DNA from: Clostridia bacterium
Lineage (GTDB): Bacteria; Bacillota; Clostridia; Oscillospirales; Butyricicoccaceae
NCBI GenBank assembly: GCA_017521295.1
Contig: JAFXDF010000042.1
Span: 1-32,155 of the forward strand
DNA length: 32,155 bases
Direction: 5' to 3'
Shown piece by piece: positions 1 to 8,301 of the stretch. A model generated the notes under the pieces. The model did no database searches. It was not told where the DNA came from and saw only the letters and a program-made list of their open reading frames with translations. How positions within the stretch are numbered: position 1 is the stretch's first letter; every line of letters starts with the position of its first letter. The position numbers were made by a program, and so were the translations under genes.

Positions 1-472
1 CTCCCTCATCCGCACCGAGGCCGACGAGCTGACCTACTGCTTCCATGTGATGATCCGCTACGAGATCGAAAAGCAGCTCATCGGCGGCACCCTGGAGGTC
101 AAGGACGTGCCCCGGACCTGGAACGCCCTGTACAAGGAATACCTGGGCGTGGACGTGCCCGATGACAAGCAGGGCTGCCTCCAGGATTCCCACTGGTCGG
201 GCGGTTCCTTCGGCTACTTCCCCTCCTATGCCCTGGGCAGCGCTTACGGCGCCCAGATGCTGCGCAATATGGAACAGGACATCGACGTGTGGGGCCCCGT
301 TTCCAAGGGCGACCTGGCACCCGTCACCGCATGGCTCAAGGACAAGGTCCACAAGTACGGCTGCCTGCTGGAGCCCGGCGACATCGTTCAGCAGGCCTGC
401 GGCGACTTTGACCCCACCGTTTACACCGATTATCTGGAGGACAAGTTCCGCCGCCTGTACAATCTGAAGTAA
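1..472 (+). CDS. Carboxypeptidase M32 (Taq/Pfu type), C-terminal part
   Basis: This is the 3' end of a zinc metallocarboxypeptidase of family M32, which removes C-terminal amino acids from peptides in the cytoplasm. The reading frame is open from base 2, so the start lies upstream of the window. Two family signatures are visible: IRTEADE near the start (the IRxxAD motif) and GCLQDSHW (the GxxQDxHW motif) followed by SGGSFGYFPSYALGSAYGAQ. The HExxH zinc site lies in the missing upstream part. About 156 residues are present of a family length near 500. The stop is followed after 9 bases by the CCA-adding enzyme gene on the same strand, so the two are probably co-transcribed. The family call is secure because both motifs are close to consensus. 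Confidence 0.93.
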   Translation, partial: SLIRTEADELTYCFHVMIRYEIEKQLIGGTLEVKDVPRTWNALYKEYLGVDVPDDKQGCLQDSHWSGGSFGYFPSYALGSAYGAQMLRNMEQDIDVWGPVSKGDLAPVTAWLKDKVHKYGCLLEPGDIVQQACGDFDPTVYTDYLEDKFRRLYNLK

Positions 473-481
473 GAGGTAGTT

Positions 482-1798
482 ATGATTCTGGACATTCCCG
501 CCCCGGCACGGACCGTGCTGGAACAACTGCATAACGCCGGCTTTGCCGCCTATGTGGTGGGCGGCTGTGTCCGGGACAGTCTGCTGGGGCGCACCCCCGG
601 CGACTGGGATATCACCACCGCCGCCCGGCCGGAGCAGGTCCATGAGGCCCTCGCCGGCATCACCGTTGTGGACACCGGCCTGCAGCACGGCACGGTGACG
701 GCGGTAGCGGAGGGTATGCGGCTGGAGATCACCACTTTCCGTACCGAGGGCACCTATTCCGACCACCGGCGGCCCGACAGCGTCACCTTTGCCACAACGG
801 TAGAAGAGGATCTCTCCCGCCGGGATTTCACCGTGAACGCTATGGCTTTTTCCCCCGAGACCGGGCTCGTTGACCCCTTTGGCGGGCAAAATGACCTGAA
901 AATGGGCATTCTCCGGGCGGTGGGCGAGCCCCAAAAGCGGTTTGATGAGGACGCGCTGCGCATCCTCCGCGGCCTGCGGTTTGCCGCACGGCTGGGCTTT
1001 TCCATCGAGGAAGCCACCGCCGCTGCCATGGAAGCCCAGAAGCATCTGCTCCCGGCCCTTGCCGCCGAGCGGATCCAGGCCGAGCTGCTGCCCCTTTTGG
1101 GCGCCCCCGGCGCGGTGGAAGTGCTGCGGCAGCACCGGGAGATTTTCACCGTGATCCTGCCGGAGCTCGCCCCCATGTTCGACTTTGACCAGCAGAACAA
1201 GCACCACCTGTACGACGTGTGGGAGCACACCCTCCACACCCTGGAGCACATCGCCCCCCAGCCCGATCTGCGGCTGGTAATGCTGCTCCATGACTGCGCC
1301 AAGCCCGCCCGGTTCACCATAGACTTCCGTGGCGACGGCCACTTTTACGGCCATGCCGCCGAAAGCGCCCGCCTGGCCCGTCAGGCCCTGGAGCGGCTGC
1401 GCTGCCCCAAGGAGCTCACCGAACGGGTTGTGCGGCTGATCCACTACCACGATCACGACATTCTGCCCACCCGCAAAAGCCTTCTGCGCTGGCTGGGCAA
1501 GCTGGGCGAGGACGATCTTCGTGCCCTGCTGCACATCAAGATCGCCGACAATCTGGGCCAGCATCCCCGGTATCTCCGGGTGGACCGCTTCCGGGCCACC
1601 CTGGCGGCCCTGGACGCTCTGCTGGCAGAACAGCCCTGCTTTGACCGCAGTGGCCTGGCCCTCAAGGGCGGTGATCTGGTGGCCTTAGGCTATGCCGGCC
1701 CCGCCATCGGCCGGGCGCTGGACGACCTGGTCCGGGCGGTCATCGACGGCCGGGTGGAAAACCAAAAAGATGCCCTGCTCACCTTCCTGCGGCAATAA
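482..1798 (+). CDS. cca: CCA-adding tRNA nucleotidyltransferase with HD domain
   Basis: The 438-residue product builds or repairs the CCA end of tRNAs. The N-terminal nucleotidyltransferase fold shows GGCVRD at residues 27-32 and the metal-binding DWD at 41-43 in PGDWDITT, followed by RRDFTVNAMA, a class II CCA-enzyme signature. An RNA-binding helical part follows. A C-terminal HD phosphohydrolase domain is indicated by MLLHDCAKP and by LIHYHDHD. The length suits the HD-containing bacterial CCA enzymes of Clostridia. The start ATG follows AGAGGT at a usable distance. A poly(A) polymerase of the same superfamily is the alternative, but the motif set and the single copy here favour Cca. The gene ends at an intrinsic terminator. 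Confidence 0.93.
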   Translation: MILDIPAPARTVLEQLHNAGFAAYVVGGCVRDSLLGRTPGDWDITTAARPEQVHEALAGITVVDTGLQHGTVTAVAEGMRLEITTFRTEGTYSDHRRPDSVTFATTVEEDLSRRDFTVNAMAFSPETGLVDPFGGQNDLKMGILRAVGEPQKRFDEDALRILRGLRFAARLGFSIEEATAAAMEAQKHLLPALAAERIQAELLPLLGAPGAVEVLRQHREIFTVILPELAPMFDFDQQNKHHLYDVWEHTLHTLEHIAPQPDLRLVMLLHDCAKPARFTIDFRGDGHFYGHAAESARLARQALERLRCPKELTERVVRLIHYHDHDILPTRKSLLRWLGKLGEDDLRALLHIKIADNLGQHPRYLRVDRFRATLAALDALLAEQPCFDRSGLALKGGDLVALGYAGPAIGRALDDLVRAVIDGRVENQKDALLTFLRQ

Positions 1799-1803
1799 AG
1801 AAA

Positions 1804-1836
1804 GCCTCCGTGTTCATCACACGGAGGCTCTTTTTT
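1804..1836 (+). terminator. Intrinsic terminator after cca
   Basis: A perfect 9-bp stem (1804-1812 with 1820-1828) and a 7-base loop are followed by a T-rich tract at 1829-1836. On the other strand the hairpin directly follows the stop of the Crp-type gene, with a broken T-tract (TTTCTTT), so it may serve both convergent genes. Confidence 0.85.
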
Positions 1837-2410
1837 ATACATCATCTTTCAATTTGCGTCGCAGGCGGGACAGGGTCACCGGGGTCATCCCCAGGAAGGA
1901 GGCCACATGCTTTCCGTTGACCTGGTTTTCCAGATGGGGGTACTTGTCCAAAAACCACTGATACCGCTCCAGGGCGTCGCACCGGTACAGCAGCATTTTC
2001 ATGGTCCAGTGCCGCTGCAGAGCCTGCTCCAGCTGGGAGCAATACAGGCCCATGATCTCCGGCCGGTCCAGCATGGACAGCAGCTCACTCACCGGCAAGG
2101 CCAGCAGCTGGCAGGGGCTGATGGCTTCGATATGTACCAGCGAGGGGGCGCAAAAGCCGCCGCAGCCAATCACCGGCTCGCCGGTATTGCAGACAAAGCA
2201 ATCGGTGATATCCTGGCCGTTTTCGTCCACCACATAGCCCCGCAGAACACCTTCCAGCAGGAAATACAGCACCTCCATCTTCTCGCCCATGGAGATCACC
2301 CGGCTGCCCCGGGCAACTGTTTCCACACGGGAGTTTTCGGTAAAGCGCTGCAGAATATCGGGATCGGTGATCCCCAGAACGGTTTTATAAAAATCCTTGA
2401 TGCGCACCAC
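1835..2410 (-). CDS. Crp/Fnr-family transcriptional regulator
   Basis: The product is a roughly 191-residue regulator. The N-terminal cyclic-nucleotide-binding-type beta barrel shows SRVISMGEKMEVLYFLLEGVLRGY. A C-terminal winged helix ends in KHVASFLGMTPVTLSRLRRKL, the compact DNA-recognition form seen in many small anaerobe Crp proteins. No Fnr-type N-terminal cysteine cluster is evident, so an iron-sulfur sensor is unlikely; the ligand is unknown. Start choice: the frame is open up to an ATG at 2431, but that would give a leader of only a few bases after the likely -10 box. The GTG at 2410 sits 9 bases after GGAAGG and is preferred; ATG at 2419 is the other option. The gene is monocistronic and convergent with cca. 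Target genes cannot be inferred. Confidence 0.88.
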   Translation of the reverse strand: MVRIKDFYKTVLGITDPDILQRFTENSRVETVARGSRVISMGEKMEVLYFLLEGVLRGYVVDENGQDITDCFVCNTGEPVIGCGGFCAPSLVHIEAISPCQLLALPVSELLSMLDRPEIMGLYCSQLEQALQRHWTMKMLLYRCDALERYQWFLDKYPHLENQVNGKHVASFLGMTPVTLSRLRRKLKDDV

Positions 2411-2445
2411 AGCACACATCCTTCCTATCATATCATGGTTTGTTC

Positions 2446-2451
2446 ATTATA
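2446..2451 (-). promoter_or_regulatory. Probable -10 box for the Crp-type gene
   Basis: A perfect TATAAT on the minus strand lies about 36 bases upstream of the preferred GTG start. No convincing -35 hexamer lies 16-18 bases further upstream, so the promoter may be weak or activator dependent. Confidence 0.4.
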
Positions 2452-2527
2452 ATCGCTTCAGTCTTTTTAAGCATTAACCCTGGTTAATTCCTTGTGAATT
2501 ATTTTTCTAATTCCAAGATTTTTTTAC

Positions 2528-2558
2528 AAAAAAGCACCCCTCAATTGATTGAGGGGTG
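2528..2558 (-). terminator. Intrinsic terminator after ftsH
   Basis: A perfect 10-bp stem (2535-2544 with 2549-2558) and a TCAA loop on the minus strand are followed by a T-run (2528-2533). It lies just after the ftsH stop and marks the end of the gdpP-to-ftsH operon. Confidence 0.9.
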
Positions 2559-2569
2559 TTTTGATGCGG

Positions 2570-4564
2570 TTATTCCTGAGGCTTTTCCTCGTTCTGAAGG
2601 GCCTCCACAGCTTGGGCGGCCTTTTCGGCAGCCTCCCGGGCGGCCCGGGCCTGCTGCTGGGCTTCATAAGCCTGCATGGCCTCCCTGGCGGACAGGTCGC
2701 CCTCCTCCTTCTGGCCAAGAGACTTGGCAGAGGCGGCAGGGGGCTCCTCGCCCTTGTAGATGGCTTCCAGCTGACCGTTGTCCATGGTCTCGTTGTCCAG
2801 CAGGAACTGGGCCAGACGGTGCAGGATCTCCATGTTGTCCCGCAGGATCTGCTCGCAGCGCTCATAGGCGGTGTGGATCAGCTCCTTCACCTCGCTGTCG
2901 ATCAGCGACGCGGTCTGCTCGCTCAGCTGATTGGTGTTGGCAAAGTCACGGCCCAGGAATACCTCGCTCTGGGTGGAGCTGAAGTCGATGGGGCCGATCT
3001 TTTCACTCATACCGTACTTGGTGACCATCTTGCGGGCGATGTCGGTGGCACGCTGGATGTCGTTGGAAGCACCGGTGGAGATGTCATCCATGATGATCTT
3101 CTCGGCAACACGGCCGCCCAGCAGAACGATGAGTTCTTCCTCCATCTGCTGCTTGGTGTTGTAGTACTTGTCTTCCTTGGGCATATTCAGCGTGAAGCCG
3201 CCGGCTCTGCCGCGGGGCACGATGGACACCTGCTGCACGGGATCCTGAGTGGGCAGCACACGGCTCGTCAGGGCATGACCTGCCTCGTGATAGGCGGTGA
3301 TCCTGCGCTCGTGCTCGGTGATGACCCGGTTCTTCTTTTCGTTGCCCATGATCACCTTCAGGAAGGCGTTGTCGATATCCTTTAGACCGATCTTGGACTT
3401 GCCTTCCCGGGCGGCCAGCAGGGCGGCCTCGTTCAGCAGGTTTTCCAGATCGGCGCCGGTGAAGCCCACGGTGCTGCGGGCGATGGCGTCAAAGGACACG
3501 TCGTCCTCAAAGGGCTTTTTGCGGGCATGGACCTTGAGGATCTCCACGCGGCCCTTGATATCGGGCACGCCGATATAGATCTGACGGTCGAAACGGCCGG
3601 GACGCAGCAGAGCGGGGTCCAGAATGTCGGCACGGTTGGTGGCTGCCATGACGATGACGCCGGCATTGTTGCCGAAACCGTCCATCTCCACCAGCAGCTG
3701 GTTCAGGGTCTGCTCACGCTCATCGTGACCGCCGCCCAGACCGGCGCCGCGCTGACGGCCAACGGCATCGATCTCGTCGATAAAGACGATGGCGGGAGCG
3801 TGCTTCTTGGCCTGGTCAAACAGGTCGCGGACACGGCTGGCGCCCACGCCCACGTACAGCTCCACAAAGTCAGAGCCCGAGATGGAGAAGAAGGGCACGC
3901 CGGCCTCACCGGCCACAGCCTTGGCGATCAGGGTCTTACCGGTACCGGGAGGGCCCACCAGCAGAACGCCCTTGGGGATGCGGGCGCCCAGAGCCATATA
4001 CTTCTTGGGCTCCTTGAGGAAGTCCACGATCTCTTCCAGATCGGCCTTTTCCTCGTCGGCGCCGGCCACATCCTGGAAGGTGACCTTTTTTTGGTCATTG
4101 GGGTTGGCCAGCTTGGCCCGGGATTTGCCAAAGTTCATGGCGTTGCCGCCACCGCCGCCCTGTCGGTTCATCATAAACATCCAGAAGGCGCCCATCACCA
4201 CGATGATGATGAGATAGGGCAGCATGGAGTACCAGATGGAATAATGCTGCACCTCATAGTCTACCACCAGGGTGCCGGCTTCCTGCTGGGCCTCGATCTC
4301 GTCCCCCAGGTCCTCCATGAAAAAGTTCATGTCGGTCACTTCATAGACCATCTGGCTTTCGTCCTGCAGGGTCAGCAGAACGGCGTTTTCGCCAATGATC
4401 AGTTCGGTGACCTCACCGCCCTGAATGGCTTTGCGCACATCGGTATAGGACATGGCGGGCACTTCGTCACCGGTGCCGGTGAGCACACTGATGGTCACCA
4501 GCAGAACGATGAAGAAGATGATATAAATACCAATGCCCCGTCCGTTGGGTTTCTTCTTGTTCAA
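2570..4564 (-). CDS. ftsH: ATP-dependent zinc metalloprotease FtsH
   Basis: FtsH is a membrane-anchored AAA+ protease that extracts and degrades misfolded membrane proteins and short-lived regulators. The 664 residues show an N-terminal membrane helix (about 11-29), an extracytoplasmic domain, a second helix (about 114-132) and a Gly-rich linker (136-140). The AAA module has Walker A GPPGTGKT (204-211), Walker B IVFIDEID (259-266) and the second region of homology (about 308-327, arginine finger in RPGRFDR). The M41 protease domain has zinc site HEAGH at 426-430. The tail after about 605 is Ala/Glu/Gln-rich and probably flexible. The start is TTG, with GAGGAG 11 bases upstream. It is last in the minus-strand operon, 30 bases after hpt, as in many Bacillota. 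Confidence 0.97.
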   Translation of the reverse strand: MNKKKPNGRGIGIYIIFFIVLLVTISVLTGTGDEVPAMSYTDVRKAIQGGEVTELIIGENAVLLTLQDESQMVYEVTDMNFFMEDLGDEIEAQQEAGTLVVDYEVQHYSIWYSMLPYLIIIVVMGAFWMFMMNRQGGGGGNAMNFGKSRAKLANPNDQKKVTFQDVAGADEEKADLEEIVDFLKEPKKYMALGARIPKGVLLVGPPGTGKTLIAKAVAGEAGVPFFSISGSDFVELYVGVGASRVRDLFDQAKKHAPAIVFIDEIDAVGRQRGAGLGGGHDEREQTLNQLLVEMDGFGNNAGVIVMAATNRADILDPALLRPGRFDRQIYIGVPDIKGRVEILKVHARKKPFEDDVSFDAIARSTVGFTGADLENLLNEAALLAAREGKSKIGLKDIDNAFLKVIMGNEKKNRVITEHERRITAYHEAGHALTSRVLPTQDPVQQVSIVPRGRAGGFTLNMPKEDKYYNTKQQMEEELIVLLGGRVAEKIIMDDISTGASNDIQRATDIARKMVTKYGMSEKIGPIDFSSTQSEVFLGRDFANTNQLSEQTASLIDSEVKELIHTAYERCEQILRDNMEILHRLAQFLLDNETMDNGQLEAIYKGEEPPAASAKSLGQKEEGDLSAREAMQAYEAQQQARAAREAAEKAAQAVEALQNEEKPQE

Positions 4565-4594
4565 ACGTTACTTCACTCCTCTTTCCGAAACGGC

Positions 4595-5155
4595 TCAGTC
4601 TCCGTAAACCTCGGGCTTGAGCACGGCGATTTCGGGATAATTACGATAGATCTCCGCATAGTCCAGTCCATAGCCCACGATGAACTCGTCGGGCACTTCC
4701 AGACCGTTGTAATCCACCTTGATATCCACCTTGTGGCGGGCGGGCTTGTCAAACAGGGTACAGATCCTGATGGAAGCAGGGTGGCGCTGGTTGAGGACGC
4801 GGATCAGATTGGACAGGGTGATGCCGCTGTCCAGAATATCCTCAACAATAATAACATCTTTTCCTTCGATATTGGTGTCTAAATCTTTAATAATTTTCAC
4901 AGAGCCGGAGGAAGTGGTTCCCTTTCCGTAGCTGGACACCACCATAAAGTCCACGGTACAGGGAATATCGATGGCCCGCACCAGGTCGGCCATGAAAATG
5001 AAGGCGCCGCGGAGCACGGCCACCATTACGGGCGTCTTGCCCCGGTAGTCCTCGGTGATCTCCCGGCCCAGACGAGCGACGGTGGTTTCCAGGTCCTGCT
5101 TGGAATAAAGGGTCTTGAGCATGTCGTTCTTCATACAGATGGGATCACGGTTCAT
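4595..5155 (-). CDS. hpt: Hypoxanthine phosphoribosyltransferase
   Basis: This purine salvage enzyme makes IMP (and GMP) from hypoxanthine (guanine) and PRPP. The product has 186 residues. The PRPP-binding signature VIIVEDILDSGIT lies at about 101-113, the catalytic flexible loop SSYGKGTTSSG at about 74-84, and the C-terminal base-recognition segment FIVGYGLDYAEIYRNYPEIAVL near the end. An in-frame upstream ATG at 5215 exists. The ATG at 5155 is preferred because AGGAGG sits 8 bases before it and it overlaps the tilS stop by 4 bases (ATGA), a translational coupling arrangement. The tilS-hpt-ftsH order is conserved in Bacillota and supports the call. Confidence 0.95.
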   Translation of the reverse strand: MNRDPICMKNDMLKTLYSKQDLETTVARLGREITEDYRGKTPVMVAVLRGAFIFMADLVRAIDIPCTVDFMVVSSYGKGTTSSGSVKIIKDLDTNIEGKDVIIVEDILDSGITLSNLIRVLNQRHPASIRICTLFDKPARHKVDIKVDYNGLEVPDEFIVGYGLDYAEIYRNYPEIAVLKPEVYGD

Positions 5156-6399
5156 ATCTCTTTCCTCCTGCAGATCATTTCTATCTTTGTTTTTTCCGGC
5201 AGACAGGCAGTGCAAAGGTCACCCACAGCCAGTATTGCTTCATTATGACATAAAATGGGGATCGTGTCACGCAAATCTTTTGGAATTTTCCGCTCAATGA
5301 GCAGTTTTTTCACGGTTTTGGTGCCGTAAGGCAGGGTGATGGCGTCCCCTTCCCGGCGGGAGCGGACGGTCAGTTCCCCTTCGCCCGACACAAAGGTGAT
5401 CTCCCAGTCGCCGAAACCACCGGTCTCCCCCGGACGGAGGGTCAGCGGCTGCGGGGCCGGCATCGGGTCTTCCCGGGTGAACGCCAGCCGGTCGTAGCGG
5501 CGCGCCGCCCGGCTGCCGGGCAGATGGACCTCTCCCGAGGGGCGCTCTCCCCGGCACAGGGAAAACAGCGCCTGGATGTGGGAGCGCTCCAGCATCCGTC
5601 CGCCGCAGGCCCGCTGGGCACTTTGCATGGCCCGGACGGCGGCCTCTTCCGGCGCCGCCAGCAGCCGTGGGATGGACAGCTCGCCCTCCCTCGCCAGCGC
5701 TTCGGCCTCCTGCCGCAGGCTTTCATCCCGCTGCCAGTTGTCCAGCGCGGTACGGGCCAGATGGCGGGCGGCCTTGGGATTGATGGCCTCCAGGGCCGGG
5801 AAGACCTCCCGGCGCATACGCGCCCGGGCATTGTCTCCGGTAAAATTGGTGGGATCGTCGGCATATTCCAGCCGGTTTTCCCGGATATACTGCAAGATCT
5901 CGGCTTTTTCCGCCAAAATCAGCGGTCGGATCAGCCTTCCGTTCCGGGGCGGGATGCCCTGCAGCCCCTGGCCGCCGGTGCCCCGGATCAAATTGAACAA
6001 AAGGGTCTCGGCGCTGTCCTCCAGATGGTGGCCGGTGGCCACGGAAGTGGCCTGCCACCGGTCCGCCGTCTCCAACAGAAAGGTCCGGCGCAGGATTCGC
6101 GCCGCCTCTTCGGTGCCAACGCCCTGGGCTTTGGCATAAGCGGCGGTGTCGCCCTCCCCGCAGAACAGCGGGATCGCCAGGCCGTCGCACAGGTCTTGGC
6201 ACAGCTGCCGCTCACGCTGGGCGCTTTCGGGCCGCAGCCCGTGGGAAAAGTGGGCGGCCGCCACGGTGAAGCCCTGCTCTCTGGCCTTTTGGGCCATCAA
6301 ATGCACCAGACACACCGAATCGGCGCCCCCCGACAGGGCGCACAGCACCCGGTCTCCCGGTCTGACCAGTTCAAAACGGGCCAGGGCGTCAATTGCCAT
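5152..6399 (-). CDS. tilS: tRNA(Ile)-lysidine synthase
   Basis: TilS is an essential enzyme that attaches lysine to C34 of the tRNA-Ile CAU anticodon, changing both its codon reading and charging. The product has 415 residues. The N-type ATP pyrophosphatase P-loop SGGADS lies at 23-28. Further family features are AAHFSHGLRPESAQRE, ATGHHLEDSAETLLFNLIRGTG and RLIRPLI. The C-terminal tRNA-binding domain includes LPYGTKTVKKLLIERKIP. The frame extends upstream to 6486 inside dnaB, but the ATG at 6399 begins the conserved region and overlaps the dnaB end by 11 bases. It also overlaps hpt by 4 bases, so translation of dnaB, tilS and hpt is probably coupled. Confidence 0.95.
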   Translation of the reverse strand: MAIDALARFELVRPGDRVLCALSGGADSVCLVHLMAQKAREQGFTVAAAHFSHGLRPESAQRERQLCQDLCDGLAIPLFCGEGDTAAYAKAQGVGTEEAARILRRTFLLETADRWQATSVATGHHLEDSAETLLFNLIRGTGGQGLQGIPPRNGRLIRPLILAEKAEILQYIRENRLEYADDPTNFTGDNARARMRREVFPALEAINPKAARHLARTALDNWQRDESLRQEAEALAREGELSIPRLLAAPEEAAVRAMQSAQRACGGRMLERSHIQALFSLCRGERPSGEVHLPGSRAARRYDRLAFTREDPMPAPQPLTLRPGETGGFGDWEITFVSGEGELTVRSRREGDAITLPYGTKTVKKLLIERKIPKDLRDTIPILCHNEAILAVGDLCTACLPEKTKIEMICRRKEI

Positions 6400-7723
6400 G
6401 CCGGTTTTCCTGGGGCAGGAAGGCGGTGAACTGGCCCAGCCACTGCAGGTCGATCTTGCCGGTCTCGCCGTGGCGGTTTTTGGCAACGATCAGCTCGGCG
6501 GCGTTCTTGTTCTCGCCCTCATTATTATAATAGTCGTCACGGTAAATGAACAGGACGATGTCGGCATCCTGCTCGATGGAGCCCGACTCCCGCAGGTCGG
6601 ACAGCATGGGGCGCTTGTCCTGACGGCCTTCGGGGCCGCGGGACAGCTGGCAGCAGCACAGCACCGGCACGTTGAGCTCCTTGGCCATGATCTTCAGGCT
6701 TCGGGAGATCTCGGCCACCTCCTGCACACGGTTATCGGTGTGCTTGGGGGTGTGCATCAGCTGCAGATAGTCGATGACGATGAGGCCCAGCTGGTCGCCC
6801 AGGCGGCGGCACTTGGCCTTCATTTCGGGCACGGTGATGCCCGAGTTTTCGTCGATGAGAATATTCAGCCGGTTGAGGCTTTCGGTGGCGTTGGCCATAT
6901 TCTGCCAGTCCTCGTCGGTGAGGTTGCCCAACCGCAGCTTTTTGCTGTCGATAAAGCCCTCTGCCGACAGCAGACGGGTGGCCAGCTGGGTACGGGACAT
7001 CTCCAGCTGGAAGATGACCACCGTTTTGTCGCTCTTTTTGGCGGCGCTCATGGCCATGTTCAGGGCGATGGCCGTTTTACCCATACCGGGACGGGCGCCC
7101 AGTAGGATCAGGTCGCTCTTGTTCAGACCGCCGATGTACTGGTCCAGCATGGCAAAGCCGGTGGGCAGGCCGGGCAGCTTGCCCGCGCTGGTGGCCAGCT
7201 CGTCCAGGTTGGCATAGACCTCGGAAATGGCCACGTTCAGCGGAGTGAAGCCCTGGACCTCACGGCCCTGGCGGACGGCATAGACCTTCTGCTCGGCCAG
7301 ATCGGCCACCGTGTCGGCTTCTTCCTCTTCGGCCCGTGTCAGGTCGATGATGTCGGCGCCCACCTGCTGCAGCTCCCGCAGCATACTTTTGCTCCGGACG
7401 ATGCGGGCATAGTCCATCACGTTGGCGGCGTGGGGGGTGATCTCCACCAGCTGCAGGATATAGTCGCGGGGCACCTTTTCCCGGTAGCCCATGCGGGTGA
7501 TCTCTTCCAGAACGGTCACCGGGTCGATACTGCGGCCGTCCAGAAACATCTTCTGGATGGCTTCATAGGTCAGCCGGTTGGCCTCCATATAGAAATCCTC
7601 CATCTTGAGGATCTCCATCACGTCGGACACCGTCCGGGGGTCCACCAGCATACTGCCCAGCACCGACTGTTCGGCTTCCACGCTGTAGGGCACCTGCTTG
7701 GCAAGCAGTTCATCCAATGCCAT
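6389..7723 (-). CDS. dnaB: Replicative DNA helicase DnaB (DnaC in Bacillus naming)
   Basis: This is the hexameric 5'-3' helicase at the replication fork. The 444 residues are the normal length. The N-terminal DnaB domain (about 9-110) starts VPYSVEAEQSVLGSML. A linker helix leads into the RecA-like ATPase with Walker A GARPGMGKT at 209-217, Walker B LIVIDYLQLM, and the C-terminal SGSIEQDADIVLFIYR and AKNRHGETG signatures, the latter holding the arginine finger region. No intein interrupts it. The start ATG follows GAGAGGAG by about 10 bases. It follows rplI on the same strand, the widespread rplI-dnaB arrangement. Confidence 0.97.
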   Translation of the reverse strand: MALDELLAKQVPYSVEAEQSVLGSMLVDPRTVSDVMEILKMEDFYMEANRLTYEAIQKMFLDGRSIDPVTVLEEITRMGYREKVPRDYILQLVEITPHAANVMDYARIVRSKSMLRELQQVGADIIDLTRAEEEEADTVADLAEQKVYAVRQGREVQGFTPLNVAISEVYANLDELATSAGKLPGLPTGFAMLDQYIGGLNKSDLILLGARPGMGKTAIALNMAMSAAKKSDKTVVIFQLEMSRTQLATRLLSAEGFIDSKKLRLGNLTDEDWQNMANATESLNRLNILIDENSGITVPEMKAKCRRLGDQLGLIVIDYLQLMHTPKHTDNRVQEVAEISRSLKIMAKELNVPVLCCCQLSRGPEGRQDKRPMLSDLRESGSIEQDADIVLFIYRDDYYNNEGENKNAAELIVAKNRHGETGKIDLQWLGQFTAFLPQENRHGN

Positions 7724-7793
7724 AAGCTAAAAACTCCTCTCTGGGGATATCCCTCCTGCGGGTTGGCCGGAGGGGGGCAGAAATGGCTGCGAT

Positions 7794-8240
7794 TTAGGCT
7801 TCTTCCACCTGGACGATGACCTCGCCGGCCACCTCGGTGTACAGCTTGGCCTTCACCCGGTAGGTGCCGAAGGACTTGATGGGCTCGGACAGCTCCAGAC
7901 GGGTCTTGGGCAGATCCACGCCGTACTGGGCCTTGAGGGCCTCGGCAATCTCCTTGGTGGTGACAGAGCCGAACAGACGGCCGGCGGAACCGGCCTTGGC
8001 CTTGATCTTCACGGGGGTCTTGGCCAGCTTTTCCTTCAGGGCCAGAGCGGCCTTCTTGTCCTCGGCGGCGTGAAAGGCGGCGGCCTCATCGGCGTTCTTC
8101 TTGGAGTTGAGGGCGTCGGCAGTGGCCTCCACGGCCAGCTTGCGGGGCAGCAGGAAGTTGCGGGCGTAACCGTCGGAAACGGTGATCATCTGGCCCTTTT
8201 TGCCCTGAGCCTTCACGTCCTGTAACAGAATGACTTTCAT
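7794..8240 (-). CDS. rplI: 50S ribosomal protein L9
   Basis: The product is the 148-residue large-subunit protein bL9, which bridges ribosomes and supports frame maintenance. The N-terminal globular domain starts [17 protein letters not shown] and carries the family signature with [14 protein letters not shown] long Lys/Ala-rich helix (about 45-80) connects to the C-terminal domain with [15 protein letters not shown]. The reading frame is open upstream into the gdpP gene, but the ATG at 8240 has AAAGGAG at good spacing and matches the family N-terminus exactly. It lies between gdpP and dnaB, the usual Bacillota order. Confidence 0.97.
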   Translation of the reverse strand: MKVILLQDVKAQGKKGQMITVSDGYARNFLLPRKLAVEATADALNSKKNADEAAAFHAAEDKKAALALKEKLAKTPVKIKAKAGSAGRLFGSVTTKEIAEALKAQYGVDLPKTRLELSEPIKSFGTYRVKAKLYTEVAGEVIVQVEEA

Positions 8241-8263
8241 GATTGGTTTCTCCTTTATCAGCG

Positions 8264-8293
8264 TTGTCCTTCCGGGCAGAGCCGGAAGGACAA
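8264..8293 (-). other. Stem-loop between gdpP and rplI
   Basis: A perfect 12-bp inverted repeat (8264-8275 with 8282-8293, 6-base loop) fills most of the gdpP-rplI gap. No T-run follows in the minus direction, so it looks like an mRNA processing or stability element rather than a terminator. Confidence 0.55.
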
Positions 8294-8301
8294 TCGGTTT
8301 G

